A stretch of 64,000 nt of DNA from Candidatus Synoicihabitans palmerolidicus (GTDB lineage: Bacteria; Verrucomicrobiota; Verrucomicrobiia; Opitutales; Opitutaceae), in NCBI GenBank assembly GCA_020809425.1, contig JAGGDC010000001.1, forward strand, positions 1,178,001 to 1,242,000, read 5' to 3'. The notes beneath the pieces were generated by a model. It was not told the origin of the DNA. It made no database searches and saw only the letters and a program-made list of their open reading frames with translations. Both the position numbers and the translations under genes were made by a program. Below, one piece after another: positions 35,483-44,193 of the stretch. Position 1 is the stretch's first letter, and every line of letters starts with the position of its first letter.

Positions 35483-36388
35483 TCACCCGGTGATATCGCT
35501 GATTTCAGCGAAGCTTTTCACCGGCCAACTGCGGTCTGTGCGCCGAGCGAGTCCCGAGAGGACGACGCCGGGCCCCAGTTCCCACAAGGGGGAGGCGCCC
35601 GCTGCGACGGCCGAACGCGTGCAATCTTCCCACAATACCGAGGAAACGATCTGCTGAATGAGTGCTTTCTTGATGGCTTCGGGGGATGAAATCGCGTTGC
35701 CGGTGGTGTTGGTGAAAACCTGCAATTTCGGTGCAGCGAATGGGATTTCGGCCAAGTACGCCGCGAATTTTTAGCGAGCGGGTTCCATCAAACGACTGTG
35801 GTAGGCGCCGGCCACTTTCAGTGGGATAACTCGCTTCATTCCGCGTGCTTTGCCTGCGTCGACGGCTGAAGCGACTTTGGTTTTCTCACCGGAGATGATG
35901 ATCTGTCCAGGTGCATTAAAATTAGCAGCTTCGACGTCGAATTCGGCCCATAGCTCTCCCACCGCTTCACGGCTTTCGCCGATGATGGCCGCCATGCCTC
36001 CAGAGGTTTGTTCGCAGGCCTCCTGCATCAGCGCGTCACGTTCAGCCACGATGCGCAGTCCCGTGGCGAAATCGTAGACCCCGGCAGCGCAATACGCCGT
36101 GAGTTCGCCCAAGCTGAGGCCGAGCGCGAGGCTCACATCGTTCAATTTTCCTTGTTCCGACAGAATCGCGTGTAGCGCCATACCGTGAATAAACAAGGCA
36201 GGCTGGCAGACTTTGGTCTGCGTCAGTTCTTCTTCAGGTCCTTCGAAGGAAATATTAGCTAAATCCCAACCTAGCAAAGTGTTGGCTTCATCATAAAGCC
36301 CACGCGCAATACTGGACGCCTCGTAGAGCGACTTTCCCATACCCACTTTCTGGGCACCTTGTCCGGCATATAAAAGAGCAGTAGCCAT
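35483..36388 (-). CDS. fabD: Malonyl-CoA:ACP transacylase with an in-frame stop
   Basis: Loads malonate onto ACP for fatty acid synthesis. Start ATG 36388 (ATALLYAGQGAQKVGMGK). The active-site region is LGLSLGELTAYCAAG, with Ser where the family has GHSxG. QTSGGMAAIIG and GAYHSRLMEPAR follow. At 35771-35773 an in-frame TAA interrupts what is otherwise one continuous reading: EPAR, stop, KFAAYLAEIPFAAPKLQV, ending at about 35483 with the usual LELGPGVVLSGLARR. CAA (Gln) for TAA would restore it. As fabD is normally essential, a base error is more likely than a pseudogene. Alternatively a second fabD exists elsewhere. Confidence 0.85.
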
Positions 36389-36414
36389 GATCAGTAAAGG
36401 ATTAAGGCTAAGGT

Positions 36415-37394
36415 TCACCGCACCGTAAACCAAGCCCTAAAACTGCTTGAGACGAGGGAAGTATTTCTCGTCCTCCCGTGCGGGGGGGGGCGCCAGGCCT
36501 CTCCTGTCTTGGTATTTGTCGTGTCCGCCGGGGAAGGCGTGAGGAGGGATTCGGTTTGCGAGGGGGTGGCGGATTGGGCGGAGGGGCCGGTCTCGATTCG
36601 CCATGGGCTGGGGGGGGCGACTGCAAGCAAATTAAACCATGCGGAGGAAGCGGCCGCCGGCGACGAGGGAATCGTCGGCAAGAGAAAAGGATTGACCCCA
36701 GACGGCTCGGCAACTTGTCGGCGAGCCGAACCCGCATCCGCGAAAGAGAGATTTGGTGACAACGCTGGCATCGGCGTGGATGACAGCGTTTGTCGGCCGT
36801 TCTCCAGCTTTGGAGAGGCTTCGGGATGGGTTACGGCGAAATCACCCTTATCCATCCATTCGCGCATGAAGTCATTCAGAGGATTGATTGCCTCGTCGGT
36901 GATCACGGATGGCTTCTTGGCGCCATCAACTGAAGATGGCTGCGTGTCGTCAGCGATTTCGTTCTGGGCTTCGATCCCGAGCAGCAGCCCAGTTGGTATC
37001 ACCCGACTTTGTCCCGAAACGTGCACGCTCGGAGGCTAGACTCTCTTCTTGGGAGGGTAAGACGTTTTCGGCCGCGGAGTTGCCGGTTTGGCGAACACCA
37101 TCCAGAAGCCAGTTCTGCCGAGCCCATGCTTCGCGCTGTGAGCGGTTCGGGTCTGAATTATCCAGACTCGGGGCCGCGAGCGTTGGATTGGAAACCGGAT
37201 TCGATTCGGGCGATTCAAGGGAGGAGATACCAAACGCGGAGGTCGAATCACTGGATTGGGGGGTCTACCGGAGTGAGGCCTCGTTTGAGCAATTCCAGAT
37301 TTCCCAATCCTGCGCGAGTCGCAGCGACAGGTTCATGGGCAGGCGATGTTTCCTGAGCCGTCAGGATGCAGGGGGTCATCGCTAAGGCAGCCAT
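36415..37394 (-). CDS. Low-complexity secreted protein of unknown function (frame broken)
   Basis: ATG 37394 opens AALAMTPCILTAQETSPAH, a plausible signal peptide, then TRAGLGNLELLKRGLTPVD. Across shifts near 37260 and 36980 the reading continues with Ser/Pro/Asn-rich sequence: NPVSNPTLAAPSLDNSDPN, AINPLNDFMREWMDKGDF and SLLTPSPADTTNTKTGEAWR. It ends at about 36415. No catalytic motif is visible. A run of nine G lies at 36482-36490 inside it and a run of twelve G just upstream (37479-37490). The gene sits between pilT and fabD on the same strand. It is probably a periplasmic or surface linker-like protein; family unknown. Confidence 0.35.
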
Positions 37395-37478
37395 CCGTAG
37401 GTCCTCTTCCCCTGCGCTGCAAAGAGCGATTTGTTGGACTGGTCTAGGGATGAATTGGAATGCATGCGTGAGCCTGTT

Positions 37479-37490
37479 GGGGGGGGGGGG
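37479..37490. repeat. Homopolymer of twelve G
   Basis: Twelve consecutive G lie in the short non-coding gap between the end of pilT and the start of the secreted protein gene. Such a tract could vary in length and tune promoter spacing. In this window, however, other G runs (19814-19822, 36482-36490) coincide with disturbed coding frames, so an artefact is at least as likely. Confidence 0.5.
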
Positions 37491-37532
37491 CGAGTTGGTG
37501 AAAAATGCACCTCGGATCGCCGTACTCCCCTG

Positions 37533-38620
37533 CTATTTGAAGAAAATCCCCCTCAGGTTCATCTCCAGGGCCTGAGGGTTAGGCGAATAACGGACGCCGT
37601 CAGCCCGGCTGATTTTGCCTTCTGTGATCAAGCGCATGATGTCGCGATTAAAGGAGTAGCTATCCGAGTCGGTGCCGGCGTCGAGCAGGCCTTGGATTTT
37701 TTCGTTTTGTCCTTCCAGTATCAAGTTCTTCACCGTCGCGTCGGCAGCCAGAATCTCGTTCGCCGGCACCCGGGACTCGCCCTCCAAAGTCGGGATAGTT
37801 TTTGGCAAATGAATCCACGTAGGGAGCCCGCGATTTGCCGGCGGGCTTGAGCGAGTTGCTCAGCGGGAAAGAATTCGAAGAGACGCGTGAGCGACTGGGC
37901 GACGGTCGCAGCGTGCATGGTGGAGAATACCAAGTGCCCCGTCTCTGCGGCCGAAATCGCCGTTTCAAAGGTTTCACGATCTCGCATTTCGCCGATCAGG
38001 ATAATATCAGAATTCTGACGCAGTACGGCTTTGATCGCTAGGTCGAAGCTGGGGACATCTGTGCCGATCTCGCGCTGTTGGAAGACCGATTTATCGTCCT
38101 CGAAAGTGTATTCGATCGGGATCCTCGATGGTCACAATGTGGCGGTCCAGATTGCGATTAATCCAATTGAGCATCGCGGCCATGGTGGAACTTTTACCCG
38201 AGCCCGTGGCACCCCACAAATGAGCAAGATGCCATCCTTTGCCTTAGCCAGTTTCAACATCGGGTCGCCGTTCAGACCGAGATCACCGGATTCCGATACC
38301 TCGCTTTTGATGTGACGAAATACAATGCTGGGTGTGCCACGTTGGTGAAAGGCGTTTACGCGAAATCGCCCCACGTCGTCCGCCGCGTAAGCGAAGTCGA
38401 CCTGATAGTTGTCTTCCCTGCTTTGGCGGAACACGCGGGGAACGTGTTCATCGACGAACGCTTTGATTTCTTCACCGGTGATCGGATCCATATCCACAGG
38501 TTTTAATTTATCTGCCAATCGGACGTATCCAGGCTTGTTTGTTTTGATGACGACATCACTGACGTCGCTGTCGACCGCCAGTTTTAGCAGGTCATTTAAG
38601 ATCTCGGTGTGAGGGGTCAT
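37533..38620 (-). CDS. pilT: Twitching motility ATPase PilT (frame broken)
   Basis: Powers type IV pilus retraction. Start ATG 38620 ([24 protein letters not shown]). The N-terminal domain is in one frame to about 38215 ([30 protein letters not shown]). Then Walker A breaks in frame ([11 protein letters not shown] instead of [15 protein letters not shown]). The Asp box and Walker B recur in other frames: [49 protein letters not shown], then [19 protein letters not shown] to the end. Joined, it is about 360 residues, normal for PilT. Three or four indels are probably errors. Immediately upstream is a transposase whose end overlaps the pilT start, so the native promoter region has been displaced. 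Confidence 0.8.
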
Positions 38621-39738
38621 GGGGCATGGTCTTTTGTTGTAGGAATGGGAACGGATGGCGCGCAGGGAGATATGCGTGGAATGTTGGCAGGATTCGAAGA
38701 CGTGCGGCAGGGGCCGCTCGGGCCAGTGTTGGGCGCAGACGCGCAGCAGGACGCTACGCAAGAGGGCGAGGTTGGCCAGGGGGCGTTGACGTTGCGGGTA
38801 CGCGAGTGGTCTTCGCGCCAGCAGGCGTCGCGGCGCCAATGGTTGCGGATCTCTACTCCGCCCCAGTGCCCGCGAATCAAGGCGAGCATTTGCGCAGGGC
38901 TGCGTTCTGCGGGTGCCAGACATGCTGGCGTAGGCGCGTTGCTCGCAACTTTCGGTGAGGTCGCGTTTTCGCACCGTGGTTTTGTCCACGAGCACCAGGC
39001 TGCGCAGCCCGGGGTAGTCGGCTTGTGAGGGCGTGGCCACCACCACGGACACCCGCCAGGTGGTCACGCGGCCCCGACTCGGATCGGTCAGCTCAAAAAA
39101 GGGGGTGGAACGGTCCGGGCGCGCTGGACCAGCGCGCTCAGCTGGGGTTGGTTGCCTTTGATCTGGAGCACATACTCGCCGCCTTTTCCCACGATGGTGC
39201 GGGCCTGCTCGCGGGTGGCGTGCAAGGCGTCGCCGGTGTGACGATCTGCTCGTCCAACGACGCGGCGGCCAACACCTCACCGGCACGGACCTGTTCACTG
39301 CGCGGGGTGTTTTCCTTTTGATCGACGATGGCCAGGGCGACCGGCGCGCCGGTGTCGGCCTCGACCAGGCTGAGCACCCCGACCGCGTCGCGGATAAACT
39401 TTCCGTCCAGGGCGAGCGCTCCGGGCAGGGCACCGGCGTGGGCTGTGAGCCAGCGGTTGTGAGGGCCCTGGGCAAAGGCCTCCGGATCGAGCCGGGTGAG
39501 CACGTCGTAAAACACGCTGTAACATGGGGGCCAGGCGGACCTTTTTGCCGGCCTCACGGGCCAGGGCGAAGCGCTGGTCTTGGTCGAGCAGGTTGGCCAT
39601 ACGGGCGATCGACGCGATGTCGCGCCGGCCGGCCAGCAGCGCGAGCGCCACGATGCCAAGAACCGGACCGATCTTAAAGCGGGTGTTTTTGGCGCGCGGA
39701 TCGGGCACGCCGCACAGGGCCTCCAACAGAGAGGGCAA
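38617..39738 (-). CDS. ISAs1-type DDE transposase, unit A (frame broken)
   Basis: Starts near 39738 with PSLLEALCGVPDPRAKNTRFKIGPVLGIVALALLAGRRDIASIARM, the N-terminal plan of ISAs1/H-repeat transposases. Then ALDGKFIRDAVG (first catalytic Asp) and VDQKENTPRSEQVRAGEVL, followed across a shift by a GKGGEYVLQIKGNQ-like block. A C-terminal block in the other frames contains GHWGGVEIRNHWR and LANLALLRSVLLR. Several shifts occur. It is preceded by a DUF4338 fragment (39739-39984) and runs directly into pilT. It is probably inactive as written; whether by error or decay cannot be decided. Confidence 0.7.
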
Positions 39739-39984
39739 CTGGCCGTTGTTGAGCGGCAGGGTGCCGGTGGGCGCGCGGCGCAGTCCCGCCCGGCAGTCCT
39801 CCGGGCAAAGCGGGATCGGGGACGCTCAGCAGGGCCTTGGCCGAGGGGTGCAGGGGCCGCAGCAGCCACACAGGTGCTTGGGGTTTGCCGTGCTCGCGGT
39901 AAAAAGTCGCCTCGGTGCCCGTTCGTAACCCTGGCTGGTCCGGACCGGCTCCAACGCGGAGGCCTTGTAGCACGTGCCTTGGTA
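39739..39984 (-). pseudogene. C-terminal remnant of a DUF4338 (DruA-like) protein, unit A
   Basis: On the minus strand, in two frames, the sequence reads YQGTCYKASALEPVRTSQGY and then the family-typical region ending in HGKPQAPVWLLRPLH. These match the DUF4338 block GTCYKAANWTVVGSSQGFAR and HHGKPKTILMDPLR of the better-preserved copy at 42592-43308. The N-terminal two thirds are missing because the insertion sequence at 39985 begins here. It precedes transposase A directly, repeating the DUF4338-then-transposase order seen in unit B. Confidence 0.65.
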
Positions 39985-41723
39985 GAGCGTGTCCCATTTA
40001 CCCTAATTTTGGAAGGGGGGCAGGAAAGCCGATTTTTGAGCGGATTTCCGGCTACCAATGGCGGATGTAGGCGCGCGCAGATGCAATTTAATGGCTAAAT
40101 TGCAGTGTCGCAGCAGTCAGTGCCTGGATCGTTTCCATGAGGGAACCTCCGGCAGCCGGTTTATTGTTCATCGTTGGAGTAGGCTTGGTGGTTTTAGGCG
40201 GCTTGGGCCTGCGGTGGTTGGTCGGCCAGCAGTCGGGCGATGAGCCACAGGTTGTGACCGAGGATGCTCCAGGCTACCGCCAGGTAGCGATTCGTTAAGC
40301 CTCTGGCACTCAATCGCTTGCCTTGGCGTTGCTTGATGATGGCGATGCGGGCCTCCGTCGAAGCCCGGCGATGTTGGTGCGTCACGAACTGCGGCTCCTG
40401 CATGCGCCGTTGCAGCAGCTGCGGATGGCGGGGGCAAGTGGCGTCATAAATGTCGGCTTCGGCCAAGCGTTCGCACAGCCGTTTGGTCGAGAAGCCTCAG
40501 TCGGTGCTCGCCGCTTTGATCGGGGTGCTCAGGTCAAACTGATTCTGGCGCTCCATGAGGGTGTTGCCAAACTTGATCTCGCCGGACGCCTTGTTCCGGA
40601 CCACGGTCTGCACATCGGGTTCGTAGACGCTGAGGATCTTCTTGGCGTTGGGCACTGGTCGCGCGCCGATGATGCGTTCGTGGGCCTGTTTGATCGCGGC
40701 CGGCAGTTGCTCGCGCATGGCGTCGATGCGCGCAATGATGCGGGTGGCCTGGCGCTCACTGAAGCGGGTCCGGGCGTAGGCGGCGGCGAGGTGGTCGCGG
40801 TGGCGGCCGGCGTGCTCGCCGATGGTGCGCAGCAGGCGTTTCATCTGGCGGAGCACCACGCCCTTGCGGGCCCGCTTCGCATCGCGGCGCCGTCGGCTGT
40901 GGGTCATCGCGATGCACCACCGATTCATCTGCTTGGCAAAGACTGGCGGCTCGTTCGGCATCCGACCCCGCAACCCCGCTGCACGGAGCAGTTTCACCGC
41001 CTTGAGCAGGGGGTGGGCGGCTCCACGTTGCGAAAGAGCACCCAGTCGACCGGGAAATGAATGTTGGCCTGCAGGCAGGTCGAGTCCACCAGGCACGTAT
41101 CCATCGGCTGCGCCGCAGCCAGTCCCAGTTCGCTCGCCCGGTCCGCCTCACCGCACATCTCGATAAAGACTTGGCTCATCCTGCGCACCTGCCCGGCGGT
41201 GAAGCATTTGGACGCACGCTCCCGCACGCTTTCTTTGGGAGACCCCCTTGATGCCGTCGATCCGGCGCGCTCCGCAAAAGTCGGCCAACAGATCGCTGGA
41301 GGCGATGCTCAGGGAAAGTTTACGCAAGCTGATGTTTCCGAACATCATGCGCAATACCTGCCCCCGCCGCGCCTTGCGCGCGAACTGCAGGTGTCGCGGC
41401 AACCCGGCCACGTCGTCGCCCCGCCAGTTTTCCCGGGCAAAGTCCACGGCCACCGCTTCCAAGTGACTATTGGCCAGCAACTGGTCGAGCCCCGCCAGTT
41501 GATCGCGAAACGCGGCGTAATCTTTGTTGGGTCCGGCCGGAGTCAGGTCTGGACGCAGCCAGGTTTGCAGGGCAACTTCCGGGGCGACGGCTTCGGTAGT
41601 ATTGTTCACACCAAATTATACACGCCGTTTTTGTGCCGAAACCAGGAAATCCCCCCAGTTTCGGCCTCTTTATTTTTACGCTACCTCCTCTTCTCCAATC
41701 TCTTGCGCTTGTTGGACACGCTC
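39985..41723. mobile_element. Insertion sequence, copy 1 (same element as 53797-55559)
   Basis: Terminal inverted repeats are GAGCGTGTCCCA (39985-39996) and TTGGACACGCTC (41712-41723), with one mismatch. TA precedes the left end (39983-39984) and follows the right end (41724-41725), consistent with a TA target duplication. It encodes one transposase on the minus strand. Compared with copy 2 it lacks 90 bases (corresponding to 54369-54458), an in-frame loss. A 9-base-arm hairpin, TGCAATTTA/TAAATTGCA (40082-40104), follows the transposase end and recurs in copy 2. It is inserted at the junction between two ISAs1-type units. Confidence 0.88.
40194..41609 (-). pseudogene. DDE transposase of IS copy 1 (frame broken, internal deletion)
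   Basis: Starts at ATG 41609 (NNTTEAVAPEVALQTWLRP). The N-terminal region has LRKLSLSIASSDLLADFC. Then, after shifts, come the first catalytic Asp in PMDTCLVDSTCLQANIHFPVDWVLF, KAVKLLRAAGLRGRMPNEPP, EPDVQTVVRNKASGEIKFGN and a C-terminal block TEARIAIIKQRQGKRLSARG / LTNRYLAVAWSILGHNLWLIARLL. These resemble transposases grouped in ISNCY/IS1182-like sets; I cannot fix the family by eye. Thirty codons between KFGN and ERQNQFDLS are missing relative to copy 2. With several shifts it is unlikely to be active. Confidence 0.7.
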
Positions 41724-42588
41724 TAGCTTGGCCGGATCGGCTTGGGTGCAATCTTGGCTGGTCACGAAAATGATGCATTGGATTTGTTTTTTACCTGTCG
41801 TGAGGTTCTCGCGCTCTCGGGTGATCCGGTCGGCCTGCGCCGCGAAGGGCCAGGTCAGGTCGGTCGGGCTGGCGTCGATCGCTGCGATGCTGCGGCGCTC
41901 GGTCCTGCCATGGCCCTTTTCCGGAGTGAAGATCTTCCTGACCTCGCTGGCATCCATCCTTTTGACGATGGCCTTGCGCAGCGCCGGGCGGTTGCCCTTC
42001 ACGCTCATCAGATAATCGGCTCCCGTTCTCCTGCACGATGCTGTGGGCTAGCGTCCTGCGGCAGTGTAGGGCGTCAACGGTTACGAGCGTTCCATCGATC
42101 GGACCGATCTTGCCGAGCAGATCGACGACGGCCTGCGGCTCGTGGTTCTTTTTCCTGACGCAAAGGCTGCTGAAAAAAAATCCCTTAGGTTATGGCTGAT
42201 CGCCGAGACGCTCAAGGCCTCAGGATTGGCGGGTGTCGCCGTCGCCCTGATCACCTTGCCGTCGATGGCGATGGCCTGCGGGGCGTCGTGCTGATGCTGC
42301 CGGAGCCATGTTTCTACGACTTTATCGAAGGCCTCTGGCTGCGCAGCGCAAATGGCTCGCCATAGTGTCGTATGGGAGGGGGCGACGAGCTTGCCGGTGC
42401 CGGGGGCACGCCAGAAAGCCGAAGCCGCGGCACTGCCTTTGATTCAACGCAGCGGCGAAGGCGGCGCACTGCTCCAGCGAGCGGCACCCCGCGAAGTATC
42501 CGCAAACGACCACGCCGAGCAAACCGGAGAGGCGATATCGGCGCCCCTTGCGCTCGCGCCGGTCCTCGAGCAATCTGAAGGCTTCCAT
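41724..42588 (-). pseudogene. ISAs1-type DDE transposase, unit B (C-terminus missing)
   Basis: Starts at about 42588, right after the DUF4338 gene, with EAFRLLEDRRERKGRRYRLSGLLGVVVCGYFAGCRSLEQCAAFAAAL, an ISAs1-type N-terminus. Through shifts it continues to DLTWPFAAQADRITRERENL and IIFVTSQDCTQADPAKLE. There the homology ends at the IS copy 1 boundary. The expected final block around HWGIEN is absent. On the far side of the IS the sequence is from the middle of a DUF4338 gene, so two units were already fused by a deletion before or with the IS insertion. Confidence 0.65.
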
Positions 42589-42591
42589 TAG

Positions 42592-43308
42592 CTAGCCAAT
42601 CGCCTTACCTTCGGCAAGGCGCGGATACCGCTTTTGCTGCTGCTGGCAGTAGCCATGGTAGGGCTCGGGTAGCTCCTCGCGGCACAGCAGCTCCTTGAAG
42701 TCCTGCCGCAGTGGATCCATCAGAATCGTCTTGGGCTTGCCGTGATGCTGGTAAAAATCTGCCGCTTGGCGGGCGAACCCCTGGCTCGAACCTACCACCG
42801 TCCAGTTGGCGGCCTTATAGCAAGTGTCCTCGAAAAACTCCGGATCCACGAAGGTCTCGACTGCGACAGGTTCCGAGCCCAAAGCACCACGCCAGTCTTC
42901 GCGCAGGCGTCTGAGCGCCAGCGAGAGGCTTTGGGACGCCAGATTTGGCATGGAGCGCGACGAACCCAACAATCAGCAAGCGGTTGTTGGCAACGAGCAG
43001 TTCGAGGCGCTGCCTGCGCTGCCATGCTTCCCAGCCAATGCAGCTGTCGCGTGCCTTTTTAGATGGTAGGCTGCGGAGCTGAACGAGAGCAGTGCCGCCC
43101 ACTTCCCTGCCACTTCCACCACGCAGCGCAGCGCTTTTCCCACCACGTTCGAACTGCGCAAATAATGGTTAGTGCGGATCAGGTCGTTCCATCGCTCTAT
43201 CTCTACTTGATCGTCGAGCAACCGGATCGTGGCATTATCCAGTAGGTATCTCTTACGGCGGTTTGCACGGGTCATTCTCTCAAATATTTGCCGACTCTGG
43301 TCGGACAT
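42592..43308 (-). CDS. DUF4338 (DruA-like) protein linked to an ISAs1-type transposase (frame broken)
   Basis: ATG near 43308 (SDQSRQIFERMTRANRRKR) leads to ERWNDLIRTNHYLRSSNVVGKALRCVVEV and GKWAALLSFSSAAYHLK. A shifted stretch follows, KARDSCIGWEAWQRRQRLEL / LVANNRLLIVG, then PNLASQSLSLALRRLREDW, VETFVDPEFFEDTCYKAANWTVVGSSQGF and HHGKPKTILMDPLRQDF. This is the DUF4338 pattern, the family that includes DruA of Druantia anti-phage systems. Here it ends four bases before an ISAs1-type transposase, and the same pair recurs as unit A. It is therefore more likely a mobile-element accessory protein than a defence gene. Two shifts are present. Confidence 0.7.
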
Positions 43309-43605
43309 GCCGTAAAAAGTCCATTGTAAATTGCATATAATATTATCTACCTGTAACTTACATTTTATTATGAAATAGCCCTGCCTGGCAGGTGCACGAA
43401 TCGATGCCTTCGACGGACCGTATCTCGGTCCAACTTTGCGCCCTTCGTTCCCTGCTGTAACATCCCACTTCGAAATTTAGGTTCAACCAAGCCCAAGGAT
43501 CTCGTCCGGTCCACTGTGATGCTCGGCAATTTTCCGCACTATTTCGCACCTTACGAATCCGGACTGTGGACTGCGTTTCCTAGACCTCGAGTCAACTCTC
43601 GACCG
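43309..43605. other. Non-coding stretch between the IS nest and the DUF192 gene
   Basis: About 300 bases with an AT-rich left half (43320-43375) and a 13-base palindrome CCTGCCTGGCAGG (43380-43392). I see no convincing gene; a 63-codon minus-strand frame (43358-43549) shows no recognisable features. The AT-rich part could hold the promoter of the minus-strand DUF4338 gene. Confidence 0.4.
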
Positions 43606-44145
43606 TTATTCCGCTAATCCACGAAATTTTCGTGCGTCAAATCCTCGTTCGATCAACGCGGCCTCAACCGCCCCCAAATCGATCCGATCGCCCACCTTTA
43701 CTCCGGAAAAATCAAACCAGCCTTGCTTCACCTCCAAAGCATACTGCAGGTCCTCCCGATGAGACTTCACCGTCCGTTCATCGAACGGGAATAGTGGATA
43801 CACCTCCCGCAAACCTCCATCATTGGTAAAAAATCCGATATCCAAAGCCGTCGGCGTATTCCGCATCCAGAAGCTTTGCACTTGAGGATCCCGGTAAACA
43901 AACAGCATGCCTTGGCCCGCTTTTAAATCTCGGCGCCCCATCAATCCGCGCTGCATCTCCGTCGAGCTCACCGCCAACTGCATGTCGACCCCGACCTCAC
44001 CCACCTTGATCGTAAACCAATCCTGAGTCGTCTTCGGTTCCGACGAGGCCGCTTTCTCCGCCTGCCCACAGGACGCCAACAGGAAGACTCCTGCGGCCAT
44101 CGCCAAACTCCCCAGCAACCTTGAAACCGGATTTGCGTTTTTCAT
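43606..44145 (-). CDS. DUF192-family lipoprotein
   Basis: The 179-residue protein has a lipoprotein signal (AAGVFLLASCGQ, Cys at about residue 27) and is therefore likely anchored to a membrane facing the periplasm. The DUF192 core is plain: VSSTEMQRGLMGRRDLKAGQ, MLFVYRDPQVQSFWMRNTP, ALDIGFFTNDG and ALEVKQGWFDFSGVKVGD. DUF192 proteins are small barrels of uncertain function. The gene is intact and divergent from the peptidase gene at 44194, with about 48 bases between starts. Confidence 0.88.
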   Translation of the reverse strand: MKNANPVSRLLGSLAMAAGVFLLASCGQAEKAASSEPKTTQDWFTIKVGEVGVDMQLAVSSTEMQRGLMGRRDLKAGQGMLFVYRDPQVQSFWMRNTPTALDIGFFTNDGGLREVYPLFPFDERTVKSHREDLQYALEVKQGWFDFSGVKVGDRIDLGAVEAALIERGFDARKFRGLAE

Positions 44146-44193
44146 CGGAGCGTTGGCTAATGCGGTTCGATCCGAACTTCAACCCCGATAGCC

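Noticed and set aside
37479..37490. Poly-G tract as a phase-variable promoter element
   Set aside because: Other G runs in the window coincide with lost conserved codons, so an artefact cannot be excluded.
40058..40243. A 61-codon plus-strand frame, repeated almost exactly at 53873-54058
   Set aside because: It is conserved only because it lies within the two copies of the same IS. It overlaps the hairpin and the transposase end in antisense, and has no protein-like features.
42592..43308. DUF4338 protein as a Druantia anti-phage defence component
   Set aside because: There is no DruB-E-like helicase or partner nearby, and the gene is paired with an ISAs1-type transposase twice. A mobile-element role fits better.
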